A DNA stretch of 64,000 nt from JANQMY01 sp965227095 (GCA_965227095.1 CBDDFL010000001.1:3100001-3164000); one strand, 5' to 3'. Positions 1 to 9,821 are shown, numbered from the stretch's first letter. Numbers and translations: made by a program. Notes: generated from the letters alone by a model not told the origin.

Positions 1-113
1 AAGCGGCTGGTGGCAACGCTGCGTACAAGACGCACAACTGCTTGTGGTTGGACAAGGCCCCAAAGGCTCATTACCGCGATAAGAACGCCAAAAACAGAGA
101 TGATCACCAACAT
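1..113 (-). CDS. Small membrane protein of unknown function (partial, runs off left edge)
   Basis: Reading the minus strand from 113 gives an open frame that begins MLVIISVFGVLIAVMSLW and continues to the window edge without a stop. The first ~19 residues are a hydrophobic helix. I chose the ATG at 113 because a GAGGAGG-type ribosome site lies about 8 bases upstream. An ATG six bases further upstream (119) sits too close to that site. Only 37 residues are visible, with a WGLVQPQ stretch after the helix, so no family can be assigned. It lies 98 bases downstream of aspS on the same strand. Confidence 0.5.
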   Translation of the reverse strand, partial: MLVIISVFGVLIAVMSLWGLVQPQAVVRLVRSVATSR

Positions 114-211
114 GGGCATACCCTCCTCTACAGGACGTTAGATCTTATAGATGGGGCGTCGGGTCACGGGGCGCAAGACACCGCCCTATTTTGACCACAA
201 TGTCTCGGGGC

Positions 212-1996
212 TTAAGGCTTGCTCTCTTCCGGCACCACGACGCGAAGGTGCACATCCCTTAACGCGTGATTTGGAACCGTACTTGGCGCGTTCATCATCA
301 GGTCTTCTGCCTGCTGATTCATTGGGAACATGGTCACTTCACGCAAGTTTTCTTCCCCCGCAAGCAACATCACGATGCGGTCCACGCCCGGAGCAAAACC
401 ACCGTGCGGGGGCGCGCCATAACGGAAGGCATTCAACATGCCGCCAAATTCTTCCTCCACAACGCTGGCGTCATATCCGGCAATGGCAAAGGCCTTGAGC
501 ATGATTTCCGGAAGATGGTTCCGGATCGCACCTGACGACAGTTCCACCCCGTTGCAGACGATATCGTACTGATAGGCCAGAATGTCGAGCGGATCTTTGG
601 TTTCCAACGCGTCCATGCCCCCTTGCGGCATGGAGAACGGATTGTGACTGAAATCGATTTTCTTGTCGGTCTCGTTGTATTCGAACATGGGGAAGTCCAC
701 GATCCAGCAAAAACGGAACGTGTCTTTCTCGCACAGGTCCAACTCATCGCCGACGCGCAGGCGCGCGGCCCCGGCAAAAGATGCAAAAGTTTTTGGATTG
801 CCGGCCACAAAGAACACTGCGTCGCCATCCTTGAGACCCAGTTGATCCCGCAAGGCGATGGTGCGGTCTTCCCCAATATTCTTGGCAACCGGTCCAGCGC
901 CTTCTCCGTCGCGAAAGAAGATATAACCCAAACCAGGCTGGCCTTCGGATTGTGCCCAAGAATTCATCCGGTCACAGAAGGCTCGGCTGCCCCCGGTCGG
1001 TGCAGGGATCGCCCACACTTGTGCTTTCGCATCTTTTTCCAGCATGTTCGCGAAAATTTTGAAGCCTGATCCGCGGAACGTATCGCTCACGTCGCACATT
1101 TCGATGGGGTTTCGAAGGTCCGGTTTGTCCGACCCGTATTTCGCCATGGCGTCTGCATACGGAATACGGGGGAACGGTGCCGGCGAAACTTTCCGGTCGC
1201 CAGCGAATTCCTCAAACAAATCGTGCAGCACCGGTTCCATGGTTTGGAACACGTCTTCTTGGGTCACATAGCTCATTTCCAAATCGAGCTGATAGAACTC
1301 ACCAGGGCTGCGGTCAGCGCGCGCGTCTTCGTCGCGGAAACACGGGGCGATCTGGAAATATTTGTCGAAGCCCGCCACCATGATGAGCTGTTTGAACTGT
1401 TGTGGCGCTTGAGGCAGGGCATAGAACTTTCCCGGATGCAAACGGCTGGGCACCAAGAAGTCGCGCGCGCCTTCCGGGCTTGATGCGGTCAAGATCGGCG
1501 TTTGGAATTCCATGAAACCGGCATCGGTCATGCGCCGCCGAATGGACGAAATCACCTTCGACCGCAGAACGATGTTGTTGTGGATGCGGTCGCGCCGGAG
1601 GTCCAGAAAGCGATAGCGTAACCGCGTTTCTTCCGGATATTCCTGATCCCCGAACACCGGCAGCGGCAAATCATCGGCGGCGGATTGAAGCGTCCAGTCT
1701 TCAATACGAATTTCAACCCGACCCGTTGGCAGGTCGTCATTAATGGTCTCGTCGGTGCGGGCAACCACAGGGCCCGTCACTGTGATCACGCTTTCGGCGC
1801 GCACTGACTCAATTTCTTTGAAAATCGCGGTATCCGGCTCGATCACGCATTGGGTAATGCCGTAATGGTCCCTAAGGTCGATAAAAAGCAACCCACCGTG
1901 ATCGCGCTTGCGATGCACCCAGCCGGAAAGGCGTACAGTTTCGCCAACATGGTCAGCGCGCAATTCGCCGCATGTGTGGGTCCGATAGGCATGCAT
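212..1996 (-). CDS. aspS: Aspartyl-tRNA synthetase, probably non-discriminating (Asp/Asn)
   Basis: Class IIb aminoacyl-tRNA synthetase that charges tRNA with aspartate. The 594 residues match a full bacterial AspRS: an N-terminal OB-fold anticodon domain (about 1-110), the class II core with motif 1 near 125-165, motif 2 with FRDEDARADR near 220, the bacterial GAD insertion, and motif 3 with GVDRIVMLLAG near 545. In the anticodon domain the RKRDHGG stretch has His33 followed by two glycines. From family knowledge, His here (rather than Leu in the E. coli enzyme) marks non-discriminating AspRS, which also makes Asp-tRNA(Asn) for the GatCAB amidotransferase. An AGGA-type site lies about 10 bases before the ATG. 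The gene is divergent from rnd. Confidence 0.97.
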   Translation of the reverse strand: MHAYRTHTCGELRADHVGETVRLSGWVHRKRDHGGLLFIDLRDHYGITQCVIEPDTAIFKEIESVRAESVITVTGPVVARTDETINDDLPTGRVEIRIEDWTLQSAADDLPLPVFGDQEYPEETRLRYRFLDLRRDRIHNNIVLRSKVISSIRRRMTDAGFMEFQTPILTASSPEGARDFLVPSRLHPGKFYALPQAPQQFKQLIMVAGFDKYFQIAPCFRDEDARADRSPGEFYQLDLEMSYVTQEDVFQTMEPVLHDLFEEFAGDRKVSPAPFPRIPYADAMAKYGSDKPDLRNPIEMCDVSDTFRGSGFKIFANMLEKDAKAQVWAIPAPTGGSRAFCDRMNSWAQSEGQPGLGYIFFRDGEGAGPVAKNIGEDRTIALRDQLGLKDGDAVFFVAGNPKTFASFAGAARLRVGDELDLCEKDTFRFCWIVDFPMFEYNETDKKIDFSHNPFSMPQGGMDALETKDPLDILAYQYDIVCNGVELSSGAIRNHLPEIMLKAFAIAGYDASVVEEEFGGMLNAFRYGAPPHGGFAPGVDRIVMLLAGEENLREVTMFPMNQQAEDLMMNAPSTVPNHALRDVHLRVVVPEESKP

Positions 1997-2082
1997 CGTT
2001 AGGGATCCTCGTTATTTGGGCCGATTTTTTGGGATGGACTCGTCAGCCGAAGAAGCACACAGATTCTCAATGGCTGTCAACC

Positions 2083-2111
2083 GCGACAGCGCATGCCTGA
2101 TAGGCTATAGC
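2083..2111 (+). promoter_or_regulatory. Candidate promoter of rnd
   Basis: GCGACA at 2083-2088 and TATAGC at 2106-2111 are spaced by 17 bases. Transcription would start about 2118-2120, at the rnd ATG itself. No Shine-Dalgarno sequence precedes that ATG. This is a sequence match only, with a weak -35 box. Confidence 0.35.
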
Positions 2112-2119
2112 TCACCAGT

Positions 2120-3295
2120 ATGCAAATCATTACTACCACCAAAGAACTCAAGGAAATCTGCAAAAAACTGTCCGGTGCCGAGTTCATCACCGTTGATACG
2201 GAGTTCCTGCGCGATTCGACCTATTGGCCGAAGCTGTGCTTGATCCAAATCGCCGGGCCGGACGACGAAATTATTGTTGATCCCTTAGCCGAAAAGATCG
2301 ATCTGGATCCGTTTCTGCAGCTTCTTCTTAATCCAAAAGTTAAGAAAGTCTTCCACGCGGCGCGGCAAGACATCGAAATTTTCTACCATATGAACGAAGT
2401 GATCCCGGCGCCCATGTTCGACACCCAAGTGGCGGCCATGGTGTGCGGTTTCGGAGATGCGGTATCCTATGAAAACCTCATCAAGCGCACGTCGAAAGTT
2501 CAGATCGACAAATCGTCGCGCTTCACCGATTGGGCGCGGCGCCCGCTCACCGACAAGCAATTGACCTATGCGATGGCAGACGTCACCCATTTGCGCAAAG
2601 CGTATGAGGTTTTGCTGGACCAAATCATCAAGGAAGAACGAGAAGCTTGGGTCGATGAGGAGATGGCCATCCTTGCCAATCCTAAGACCTACAATCTTGC
2701 TCCAGAAGATGCCTGGAAGCGTTTGAAATCACGACACAATGGACGCCGAGCCGCCGCAATTCTGCAAAAGGTCGCCGCTTGGCGAGAAGCGGAAGCGCAA
2801 GCAAGGGATCTGCCGCGTGGGCGCATTCTTAAAGATGATGCCCTGTATGAAATCGCCAACCAGGCCCCCAAGAACAAACCGGAGCTCGATTCCCTTCGTG
2901 CCGTCCCGAAGGGATTTGCGAACTCCAAGGCTGCTCAAAAACTGTTGGCAGCGATAAAAGCAGGCTTGGACATCCCCAAAGACGAACTACCGGTGCTGAC
3001 CAAGCCAAAGCCCATGCCCCCCGGTCTGACACCCGTGGTGGAGTTATTGAAAGTCCTCCTCAAAATGAAATGCGAGGAAAACCACGTGGCTCAGAAACTT
3101 GTTGCCAATGTGAGCGACCTTGAACTGCTGGCCGCCGATGACGACGCCCCCATCGCGGCCATGAAAGGGTGGCGGCGCGAAATATTCGGCGAAACGGCCC
3201 TGGCGTTGAAACATGGTGAGATCAGCCTCGGCCTCAATGGCCGGCGTGTGGTCACGCTCAAGCGGAAAAAGCCCAGCCCCAAAAAAGCCGGTTAG
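2120..3295 (+). CDS. rnd: Ribonuclease D
   Basis: 3'-5' exoribonuclease of the DEDD family acting in tRNA 3' maturation and RNA turnover. All catalytic positions are visible: VDTE (Asp26, Glu28), HAARQD (Asp84) and YAMAD (Tyr150, Asp154), which gives the DEDDy type. An HRDC nucleic-acid-binding domain follows at about 208-290. The 391-residue length is normal. The gene is transcribed away from aspS, and its last four bases overlap the 3' end of ppx on the other strand. There is no clear ribosome binding site before the ATG, while a -10-like box ends 8 bases upstream, so a leaderless mRNA is possible. Confidence 0.95.
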   Translation: MQIITTTKELKEICKKLSGAEFITVDTEFLRDSTYWPKLCLIQIAGPDDEIIVDPLAEKIDLDPFLQLLLNPKVKKVFHAARQDIEIFYHMNEVIPAPMFDTQVAAMVCGFGDAVSYENLIKRTSKVQIDKSSRFTDWARRPLTDKQLTYAMADVTHLRKAYEVLLDQIIKEEREAWVDEEMAILANPKTYNLAPEDAWKRLKSRHNGRRAAAILQKVAAWREAEAQARDLPRGRILKDDALYEIANQAPKNKPELDSLRAVPKGFANSKAAQKLLAAIKAGLDIPKDELPVLTKPKPMPPGLTPVVELLKVLLKMKCEENHVAQKLVANVSDLELLAADDDAPIAAMKGWRREIFGETALALKHGEISLGLNGRRVVTLKRKKPSPKKAG

Positions 3296-4824
3296 GTCGC
3301 AACCGCCGTGTCGGCGACCGTCGAGTCGATGATTTGCACATCGGTGTCTTTCTCGAAGATGCGCCCTAAGGACGCAAAGCGTTTGCGCGCTGTATCGCCC
3401 ATCATGAGCTGATGGGCTTCCTTGGAGAGAGACACCACAATAGCGTTATCCGTTTGCCGGATCGCCGCCTGAGACAGCAGATCCGACACACCACCGCACA
3501 GCGTATGGGCAAATCTCAGCGCAACCCCCAGCCGCCGTGCCCAAAGCCGGTCTTGCCCCGACAAAAGCTCAGACACCTCATGCAGCTTGACGTCCCGGTC
3601 GCCCGTATAGCGCACCATTACAGCGCGCGCGATCATCGTGCGCTCTCGGTGATCGACACCGGTCAGTGGCATGCGGAGTACTTCGTAATAAGAATGGATA
3701 CCCCGATAGTCAGGATGGCCGCGCCAACCAATGTCAGACAACAGTGACGCCGCTTCCCGCAGCCGATTGCTCTCAGGGGCGTTGTCAAACAGTGGCGCCA
3801 CCCAATCCCCCAAAAGGGCGTTAATCTCCGCGTTGCGCGACAGGCGTTTCGAAAATGCGTGACAGGCATCAAGCAGCGGATCTCCGCCACGGCGATTTTC
3901 GGGAAGCAGATTGAACAGCAACCCCTCGCGCAACCCGAAAGCGGACACAACGACATTGTTGGAATTGGCGGCTTTGATCAATTCGCCCAAGACGATCGCA
4001 CCATAGGGCAACGCATCAATTCGGCGTTTGGACAGCCCCTCAATGCGCTCCATCGTCTTTCGCCCCAGATGGGATAAAACTTGCGAGAGATCCTGCACCC
4101 GCCCGTGTGGAATCGCATAGTGGTGCAGCATGTGCAGCGGATACTCTTCCTGAGACATATCGATTCGCGCGAGGCTTCGCCACGTACCGCCCACGGCATA
4201 GAGGGTTCCGCCCTTATGTTCAGGCAGCCAATTTAGTTTTGAGAAGGCGTCCGCGGCTATTTCCTGAGCGCGGTCAATGTTTCCTTGGGACGCGTCCATT
4301 AATCGAAGCGGTCCCAAAGGCAACGTTACGCCCCGCCCGATGGCGCCATCGGCCACTTCGCAAAGCTCCAAGCTGCCCCCGCCCAAATCACCCACGATTC
4401 CCCGCGCATGTGGAATGGCGGACAACACACCTTCTGCCGCAAGCTTCGCTTCCTCCTCGCCGGAAAGCACACGAACCTTCTGCCCCAACAACTGGCCGGC
4501 CTTCTTCACAAACAGGCTGCCGTTTTCGGCATCCCTGACCGCGGCCGTTGCGACCGCAAAGACAGAAACCCCTTTCACCGACTCCAAAATGACGCGAAAG
4601 CGGCACAGCGCGTCATAGGCGCCTTGCATGCCCTGCTCGTTCAGTTTGCCCGTATTGACCAGGCCACGGCCGATTCCGCACATAGCCTTTTCGTTGAAGA
4701 CCGGCACAGGGCTTCTGGTAAGCGATTCATATACGATGAGACGGACGGAATTTGACCCGATATCGACCACGCCAACAGGGTCGCCGCCGAGTTTAACCCG
4801 CCGTCTCTCTTCTTGGAATGGCAT
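3292..4824 (-). CDS. ppx: Exopolyphosphatase (Ppx/GppA family)
   Basis: Hydrolyses terminal phosphates of inorganic polyphosphate (or pppGpp in GppA members). The ASKHA phosphate-binding motifs are visible: DIGSNSVRLIVYE at about 21-33 and GDLGGGSLEL near 145. A C-terminal helical HD-like domain fills the last ~190 residues, which fits the 510-residue length. It starts 11 bases after the ppk stop on the same strand, so the pair forms a polyphosphate make-and-break operon. The assignment to Ppx rather than GppA rests mainly on this linkage. Confidence 0.93.
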   Translation of the reverse strand: MPFQEERRRVKLGGDPVGVVDIGSNSVRLIVYESLTRSPVPVFNEKAMCGIGRGLVNTGKLNEQGMQGAYDALCRFRVILESVKGVSVFAVATAAVRDAENGSLFVKKAGQLLGQKVRVLSGEEEAKLAAEGVLSAIPHARGIVGDLGGGSLELCEVADGAIGRGVTLPLGPLRLMDASQGNIDRAQEIAADAFSKLNWLPEHKGGTLYAVGGTWRSLARIDMSQEEYPLHMLHHYAIPHGRVQDLSQVLSHLGRKTMERIEGLSKRRIDALPYGAIVLGELIKAANSNNVVVSAFGLREGLLFNLLPENRRGGDPLLDACHAFSKRLSRNAEINALLGDWVAPLFDNAPESNRLREAASLLSDIGWRGHPDYRGIHSYYEVLRMPLTGVDHRERTMIARAVMVRYTGDRDVKLHEVSELLSGQDRLWARRLGVALRFAHTLCGGVSDLLSQAAIRQTDNAIVVSLSKEAHQLMMGDTARKRFASLGRIFEKDTDVQIIDSTVADTAVAT

Positions 4825-4835
4825 GCACTGCCCTA

Positions 4836-7043
4836 CTAGTTTTCAAGTGCTAAAGGCACCTTTGGCGGTTGGTCGTATTTAAGCGCAGTTCCGCGTCCGG
4901 ACAAGCTCGGATTTGTCATGAAATAGTCATGAGCATTAAACACGTCACGATCCGGCGACATCTCCGTGCGTACAAACTCGCCATTCGGTTGCAAGGTCCA
5001 GCTTTGGGCTTCATCCAGCAAGTTCGCGACCATGATTTGATCTAAAATCTGCCGATGAACCGTGGGATTTTCCACGGGAAGCAACACTTCGACCCTGCGA
5101 TTCAGGTTCCGCGGCATCCAGTCCGCCGACGAGATGTAAACCTTGGCTTTAGGTGATGGCAGCTCATACCCCCCACCAAAACAAATGATCCGAGAATGCT
5201 CCAAAAAGCGGCCGACGATGCTTTTCACGCGTATATTTTCGGACATGCCCGGGACACCAGGTCGCAGGCAACAAATCCCCCGGATTACCGCGTCAATGCG
5301 GACACCAGCACTCGACGCTCTGTAAAGGGCATCTATGACTTCCGAATCAACCAGCGAATTTAGTTTTAGCCAGATGGCCGCCGGTCGACCGGCTTTTGAA
5401 TGCTCAATCTCCTCTTCGATCTTCTCCATTATTGTCGACCGAAGGTTGAGCGGTGAAATTGAAATCTTTTCGAAACTCGGCGGTTCCGCATAGCCGGTCA
5501 CAAAATTGAAGACGCGCGCCGCGTCCCGTCCCAGTTCCGGCTGTGCCGTGAAGATCGACAGGTCAGTATAAATTTTCGCGGTTTGGGGGTGGTAATTCCC
5601 GGTGCCGAAATGGGCATAGGTGCTTAGGGATTTCCCTTCCCGGCGAACCACATAGCTGACCTTTGCGTGGGTTTTCAGCTCAATAAATCCGTACACCACC
5701 TGAACGCCGGCACGCTCTAAATCGCGCGCCCATCGGATATTCGCCTCTTCGTCAAATCGCGCTTTCAGCTCGACCAAAGCCGTGACCGACTTACCGGCTT
5801 CGGCCGCCTGAATGAGGGCCGATACAATGGGAGAATCATCGCTTGTTCGGTAAAGCGTTTGTTTGATGGCGAGTACGTTCGGATCTTCCGCCGCTTGCCG
5901 CAGGAATTGAACCACCACATCGAAGGATTCATAGGGGTGGTGAACGATGATGTCCTTCTCCCGAATGGCAGCAAAGCAATCACCGCCATGATCCCGAATG
6001 CGTTCCGGAAAACGCGCATTGTACGGAACAAATTTAAGCTCGGGAAAGTCATCAATGATCAACTGGGACACTTCAGCGAGACCTAATAGTCCGTGCACGA
6101 TGACCGGATCGCCGTCTAATTCTAGTTGATCGGCCACGAAGTTTCGCAAGCCTTCCGGCATGGACGAATCCGTTGTCAGCCGAATAACGTCTCCACGGCG
6201 ACGGCGCTTCAGCGCGCTTTCAAACATGCGCACCAGGTCTTCCGCTTCTTCTTGAATTTCAATATCGCTGTCTCGAATGACGCGAAACGTTCCTTTCCCC
6301 ACAACATCGTAGCCGGGGAACAAATGGTTTAGGAAACAGCCGATAATGTGTTCCATCAACACAAACCGGATCGGTGTTTTGCCGTCTTTTCCGTCAACTT
6401 GAGGCAGTCGAACGAAACGGCCGATCTTCGCGGGGATCGGCAACAGCGCATTCATCGGCTCGCCGTCTTCGCCGCGCTTCAGCTCAAGTGCCAGGCAGAA
6501 GCCCAGATTTGGCAGAAACGGAAATGGATGCGCCGGATCAATGGCCAGCGGTGTCAGGACCGGAAAAACTTGCTCCGTGAAATAGTCTTGCATCCATTGC
6601 AGTTCTTTTGCCGTAACCTCGCTCGGATCCACAACCTGAATGCCGGCGCCAGGCAACTCGGCCTTTAGGCTTTCCCAGACCCGTTGCTGGATCGTCATCA
6701 GCTCGCCAGCTTTTTCGTTGACCTCTTTCAGTTGTTGCGCGGGGGTCAGGCCGTCATCGCTCACGGTTTCCACACCAGCGGTGTAGAGCTCATGCAAGCC
6801 AGCAACCCGGACCATGTAAAATTCATCCAAATTGCTCGCGGAGATCGACAAAAAGCGCACGCGTTCAAGTAACGGGTGGCGTTCGTTCTGTGCTTCTTCA
6901 ATGACGCGGGTGTTAAAGGTCAGCCACGATATTTCCCGATTGATGAAACGTTTGGGCGTATTCATGTCAATCAGGCTTGCCGCGCGTTGAGGTTTACGGC
7001 GCCTCGTGGGACTCGAAACGGTCTTTGTCGTGGCTGTGCTCAT
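4836..7043 (-). CDS. ppk: Polyphosphate kinase 1
   Basis: Reversibly transfers the gamma phosphate of ATP to polyphosphate. The 735 residues contain the Ppk1 N-terminal domain (RFINREISWLTFN near 32, ISASNLDEFYMVRV near 67), the middle domain, and two phospholipase-D-like catalytic domains. The nucleophilic histidine is His459 in ELKTHAKVSYV; a second conserved His is in FLEHSRIICF further on. The first ~25 residues are basic and low in complexity, so the true start could be the internal Met27, but the ATG at 7043 keeps the longest frame. No strong ribosome site is seen. The gene lies 124 bases after hdaA and just before ppx. Confidence 0.95.
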   Translation of the reverse strand: MSTATTKTVSSPTRRRKPQRAASLIDMNTPKRFINREISWLTFNTRVIEEAQNERHPLLERVRFLSISASNLDEFYMVRVAGLHELYTAGVETVSDDGLTPAQQLKEVNEKAGELMTIQQRVWESLKAELPGAGIQVVDPSEVTAKELQWMQDYFTEQVFPVLTPLAIDPAHPFPFLPNLGFCLALELKRGEDGEPMNALLPIPAKIGRFVRLPQVDGKDGKTPIRFVLMEHIIGCFLNHLFPGYDVVGKGTFRVIRDSDIEIQEEAEDLVRMFESALKRRRRGDVIRLTTDSSMPEGLRNFVADQLELDGDPVIVHGLLGLAEVSQLIIDDFPELKFVPYNARFPERIRDHGGDCFAAIREKDIIVHHPYESFDVVVQFLRQAAEDPNVLAIKQTLYRTSDDSPIVSALIQAAEAGKSVTALVELKARFDEEANIRWARDLERAGVQVVYGFIELKTHAKVSYVVRREGKSLSTYAHFGTGNYHPQTAKIYTDLSIFTAQPELGRDAARVFNFVTGYAEPPSFEKISISPLNLRSTIMEKIEEEIEHSKAGRPAAIWLKLNSLVDSEVIDALYRASSAGVRIDAVIRGICCLRPGVPGMSENIRVKSIVGRFLEHSRIICFGGGYELPSPKAKVYISSADWMPRNLNRRVEVLLPVENPTVHRQILDQIMVANLLDEAQSWTLQPNGEFVRTEMSPDRDVFNAHDYFMTNPSLSGRGTALKYDQPPKVPLALEN

Positions 7044-7167
7044 GCGTCAGCAATGCCCTGTGAATTTGAAAAATTCCGGAAAATCATCGACTGCAAAATA
7101 TGTCGAAAAGGTAACAAAGTCATGACGATGCAACATCGTCTGCAAGTAAAACCAGCGATTTTCCAGC

Positions 7168-7836
7168 CTAATTATCTTGGTTTTCTAGTACTTTTCTAGC
7201 ATGAGAAAGATTAATCGGCTCTCTTTTGGAGAGGGCCAATCGATCGATCGCTTCCACAACAGCTGCCGCGGCGGTGCCTGTCCGCTCTATCCGCTTTGAA
7301 AGATAATCAATTATATCCGGATTTGGAGCCAATTGCCGGTCCACAAATAGCTTTGCAAGGATGGCCTCCAAGAGTTCTTCATCCGGGTCTTGAAGGCTGC
7401 ATCTTGGAACCCCATTCAACCGCGACCTGAGGTCGGGCAGCTTGAATATGGTGTGCGCGGGCTGATCCTCCGACGTGAGAAGCAGCCAAGCTTTGCGTTG
7501 CGCTAGTGAGTTCAAGAAATGAAAAAGAGCCCGTTCGTCTTGAGCTTTATGGACATCCTCAAGAACGAACGCCTGTCCGCGTTCCGGATTTACCGCGCGC
7601 TCGACCGTGAGATATTGGGCATTTACAAAGTCCGCTCCCGATTTCTCGGCCCATATGTGAGCAAGATGGGATTTCCCAGTGCCTGGCGGCCCCACAATCA
7701 TCAACCGGTGAGCAGGCCATTGTGGCCAACTGTCGACAAACGCAAATGCGCTTCTGTTGGACGCTGTGACAAGATAATCGCCGCGCCCATATCGTGGCGC
7801 CGGGTCTAATTCCAGAGGTAGTTGTTGGGGTTTCAT
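7168..7836 (-). CDS. hdaA: HdaA, DnaA-related regulator of replication initiation
   Basis: AAA+ protein resembling DnaA domain III but lacking the DNA-binding domain IV. In alphaproteobacteria it binds the DNA clamp and stimulates ATP hydrolysis by DnaA, preventing re-initiation. The clamp-binding motif QLPLEL is at residues 5-10. Walker A is GPPGTGKS at 49-56, followed by a Walker B-like VLEDVHKAQ and an arginine-bearing SRLNGVP segment. I start at the ATG at 7836 (222 residues) because it places QLPLEL at the extreme N terminus as in the family; an upstream in-frame start would overlap the preceding gene. It is 19 bases after the phosphatidyltransferase gene and upstream of ppk. Confidence 0.9.
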   Translation of the reverse strand: MKPQQLPLELDPAPRYGRGDYLVTASNRSAFAFVDSWPQWPAHRLMIVGPPGTGKSHLAHIWAEKSGADFVNAQYLTVERAVNPERGQAFVLEDVHKAQDERALFHFLNSLAQRKAWLLLTSEDQPAHTIFKLPDLRSRLNGVPRCSLQDPDEELLEAILAKLFVDRQLAPNPDIIDYLSKRIERTGTAAAAVVEAIDRLALSKREPINLSHARKVLENQDN

Positions 7837-7855
7837 TTCCCGATTTGGGCCCAAG

Positions 7856-8437
7856 TTAGAGATCCGACGACGCGACTGACTGTGTCCAAACCCGGAAATA
7901 ACTCGCACCGGACCACACTGTGGTCACGGCGACAAGGACACTGAGGAACAAAACCGCATCACCAATCAAAATCGTCAACCAGTCAGTATCGATGATGGCG
8001 TCAGACCACACCACCCCAAACGCCAGTGCCGCAAGAGCGGATGCGGCAAGGACGATCTGGAAGGTCGTGTTCACTTTACTGATCATGAGGGGAGCCATGG
8101 CCAGGCGTTGTCCGATCACCATGGCCAGAATGACCGCCCCAATGATTAGAACATCGCGGGATACGACCAAAATAACGACCCAGGACTGCAAAACTTCCTG
8201 CATGCCAAGCGTCACATAAATACTAACCAACAAGGCTTTGTCGGCAATGGGGTCGAGATAGGCCCCCAATTGGCTTGCGGCATTAAAATTCTTAGCGATC
8301 CATCCGTCGAGGGCGTCCGAAATCCCGGCAAACACAAAAATGCCAAATGCGCCGGCATAGGCCTCATTCAGAATGAGCCAAATAATGATCGGCACACAGA
8401 TGATACGTCCAAGGGTTATGATGTTGGGTATTGTCAC
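7856..8437 (-). CDS. CDP-alcohol phosphatidyltransferase (PgsA-like)
   Basis: Integral membrane enzyme that joins CDP-diacylglycerol to an alcohol such as glycerol-3-phosphate in phospholipid synthesis. The family signature is present: Asp41, Asp44-Gly45, Ala48, Gly58, Asp62 and Asp66. The usual Arg after Ala is Lys49 here. The 193 residues are almost entirely hydrophobic helices. In many alphaproteobacteria a PgsA paralogue sits next to hdaA, as here, so the substrate is uncertain and the symbol pgsA is not given. It lies between the DUF2066 gene and hdaA in one minus-strand unit. Confidence 0.88.
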   Translation of the reverse strand: MTIPNIITLGRIICVPIIIWLILNEAYAGAFGIFVFAGISDALDGWIAKNFNAASQLGAYLDPIADKALLVSIYVTLGMQEVLQSWVVILVVSRDVLIIGAVILAMVIGQRLAMAPLMISKVNTTFQIVLAASALAALAFGVVWSDAIIDTDWLTILIGDAVLFLSVLVAVTTVWSGASYFRVWTQSVASSDL

Positions 8438-8483
8438 GCGGAGACCATTTATCGTTGTCGCTACCGCGCGTCAATACGCCGGG

Positions 8484-9821
8484 CTATTCGGTGTAGTCTG
8501 GAACGTGCTTTGTCGCGTCCTCACCCACCGTGTCTTCATAGTCGACAAAGGGGGTAACGTCAGACGGTTGCTGATAGTACAAGTTTCCCTCACCGATGAC
8601 CGGAAGGGAGCCCGTACCCGGAACCCACGCAGAAATATCGCCAGTGGCTTCACCGAACCCTGTCGGGGCTCCAATACCAGGGACCAAACGGGCGACTTGC
8701 GGCGTTGTGACCGCACCGAATGTATTCGTCGCTTGTTGATTGGTTTCGCCGGTCCGCGGTCTGATCAGCAGGAACCGCGTCGCGTCGAGAAGTTCCAAAT
8801 CGGACTGGGCAAGAGCGATGGACAGGTTTTCCAAAGACCCGGCAATCTTCATATTCACTTGGGCCCCTTCTACGGTCAGCCCCACAAGACGCAGCTCCGT
8901 GATAGAGGGAATGTTGGCCAAACGCTGCCGGATGCTGAGCCATTCGTTAAACGAACGGAAAACGATTGTCGCTTCAAACAGGTCTTCGCTGCCATACTGA
9001 ATTATCGTGCGGCGCTTCCAGTTTTCCTGCTTTTCGCCGCCGATGGACGCAACAGCCTGTGCCAAGGCTTCTTCCTCAGAAGCCGCGGAAAAAGTAACGG
9101 AATATTGGCTCGACCCGTTTGCCGACATCTGCACCACATCCACGGATGTTGTGATCCCGCCGGGTTCTTCAACGGTTTTAGCGACAGGGATGATGATATC
9201 ACCCGCGCCATAGCGAGCGGCAATAGGACCAAGTTGCGCCCATTCAGCGGTCGCAACAGACTCAGGTGAAATGGCCGCGATGTCTTCCAAGTCGCCCAAG
9301 GGCAGCACCACCGGCGCCAGGGCTTGGGCAAATCCGCTTTTCGTCCACGTTTCTGCCCATGTGTTCTCTTCAGCCCAAATGATCGGTCCTTCGGGGGTCT
9401 GATAGACCGGAATCAAAAGGGTCGATTTAGCGCGGATTTCGCTGAAGGGAATGTCATAGCGCCGAAGCAAGCTGCGCACACTGTTCGCTTTGAACGCGAA
9501 TGACAGCTTACCCAGATACCGGGTCTGACTGTTTTTCTCTTCCTCAACCTCAAATCCCTTGATTAAGCCGTTCAATTCCGCACCAGAGGGTGTTGGGAGG
9601 CGCGGCCAGTCATCTTTCAACGTCAATCGGCGCAACAGATCACGCAAGGCTATGCGCTGCCCCTGTGAGATAGCGATATCTCTCGCTTTTGCGGCGGCCT
9701 CAGCTGTCGCGTCCACTTCAACATCTCTGACGGTGAATATTTCCGCCTCCTCGGCGGACGCGAATCCAGGTAAACACACGGAAACAACGATTGCGGCGAG
9801 CGCCAAGGCGTTCTTGATCAT
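8484..9821 (-). CDS. Secreted DUF2066-domain protein
   Basis: Protein of unknown function with a DUF2066-type N-terminal half. From the ATG at 9821 it begins MIKNALALAAIVVSV and ends its signal peptide at ASA before EEAEIF. The early region (ARDIAISQGQRIALRDLLRRL) is typical of the domain. The C-terminal ~80 residues are rich in Gly, Pro and Thr and look disordered. In-frame starts at 9842 and 9941 exist; I prefer 9821 because it gives a standard 23-residue signal. It is the first gene of the unit leading to hdaA and is divergent from purM, an arrangement seen in other alphaproteobacteria. The function is not known to me. Confidence 0.8.
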   Translation of the reverse strand: MIKNALALAAIVVSVCLPGFASAEEAEIFTVRDVEVDATAEAAAKARDIAISQGQRIALRDLLRRLTLKDDWPRLPTPSGAELNGLIKGFEVEEEKNSQTRYLGKLSFAFKANSVRSLLRRYDIPFSEIRAKSTLLIPVYQTPEGPIIWAEENTWAETWTKSGFAQALAPVVLPLGDLEDIAAISPESVATAEWAQLGPIAARYGAGDIIIPVAKTVEEPGGITTSVDVVQMSANGSSQYSVTFSAASEEEALAQAVASIGGEKQENWKRRTIIQYGSEDLFEATIVFRSFNEWLSIRQRLANIPSITELRLVGLTVEGAQVNMKIAGSLENLSIALAQSDLELLDATRFLLIRPRTGETNQQATNTFGAVTTPQVARLVPGIGAPTGFGEATGDISAWVPGTGSLPVIGEGNLYYQQPSDVTPFVDYEDTVGEDATKHVPDYTE

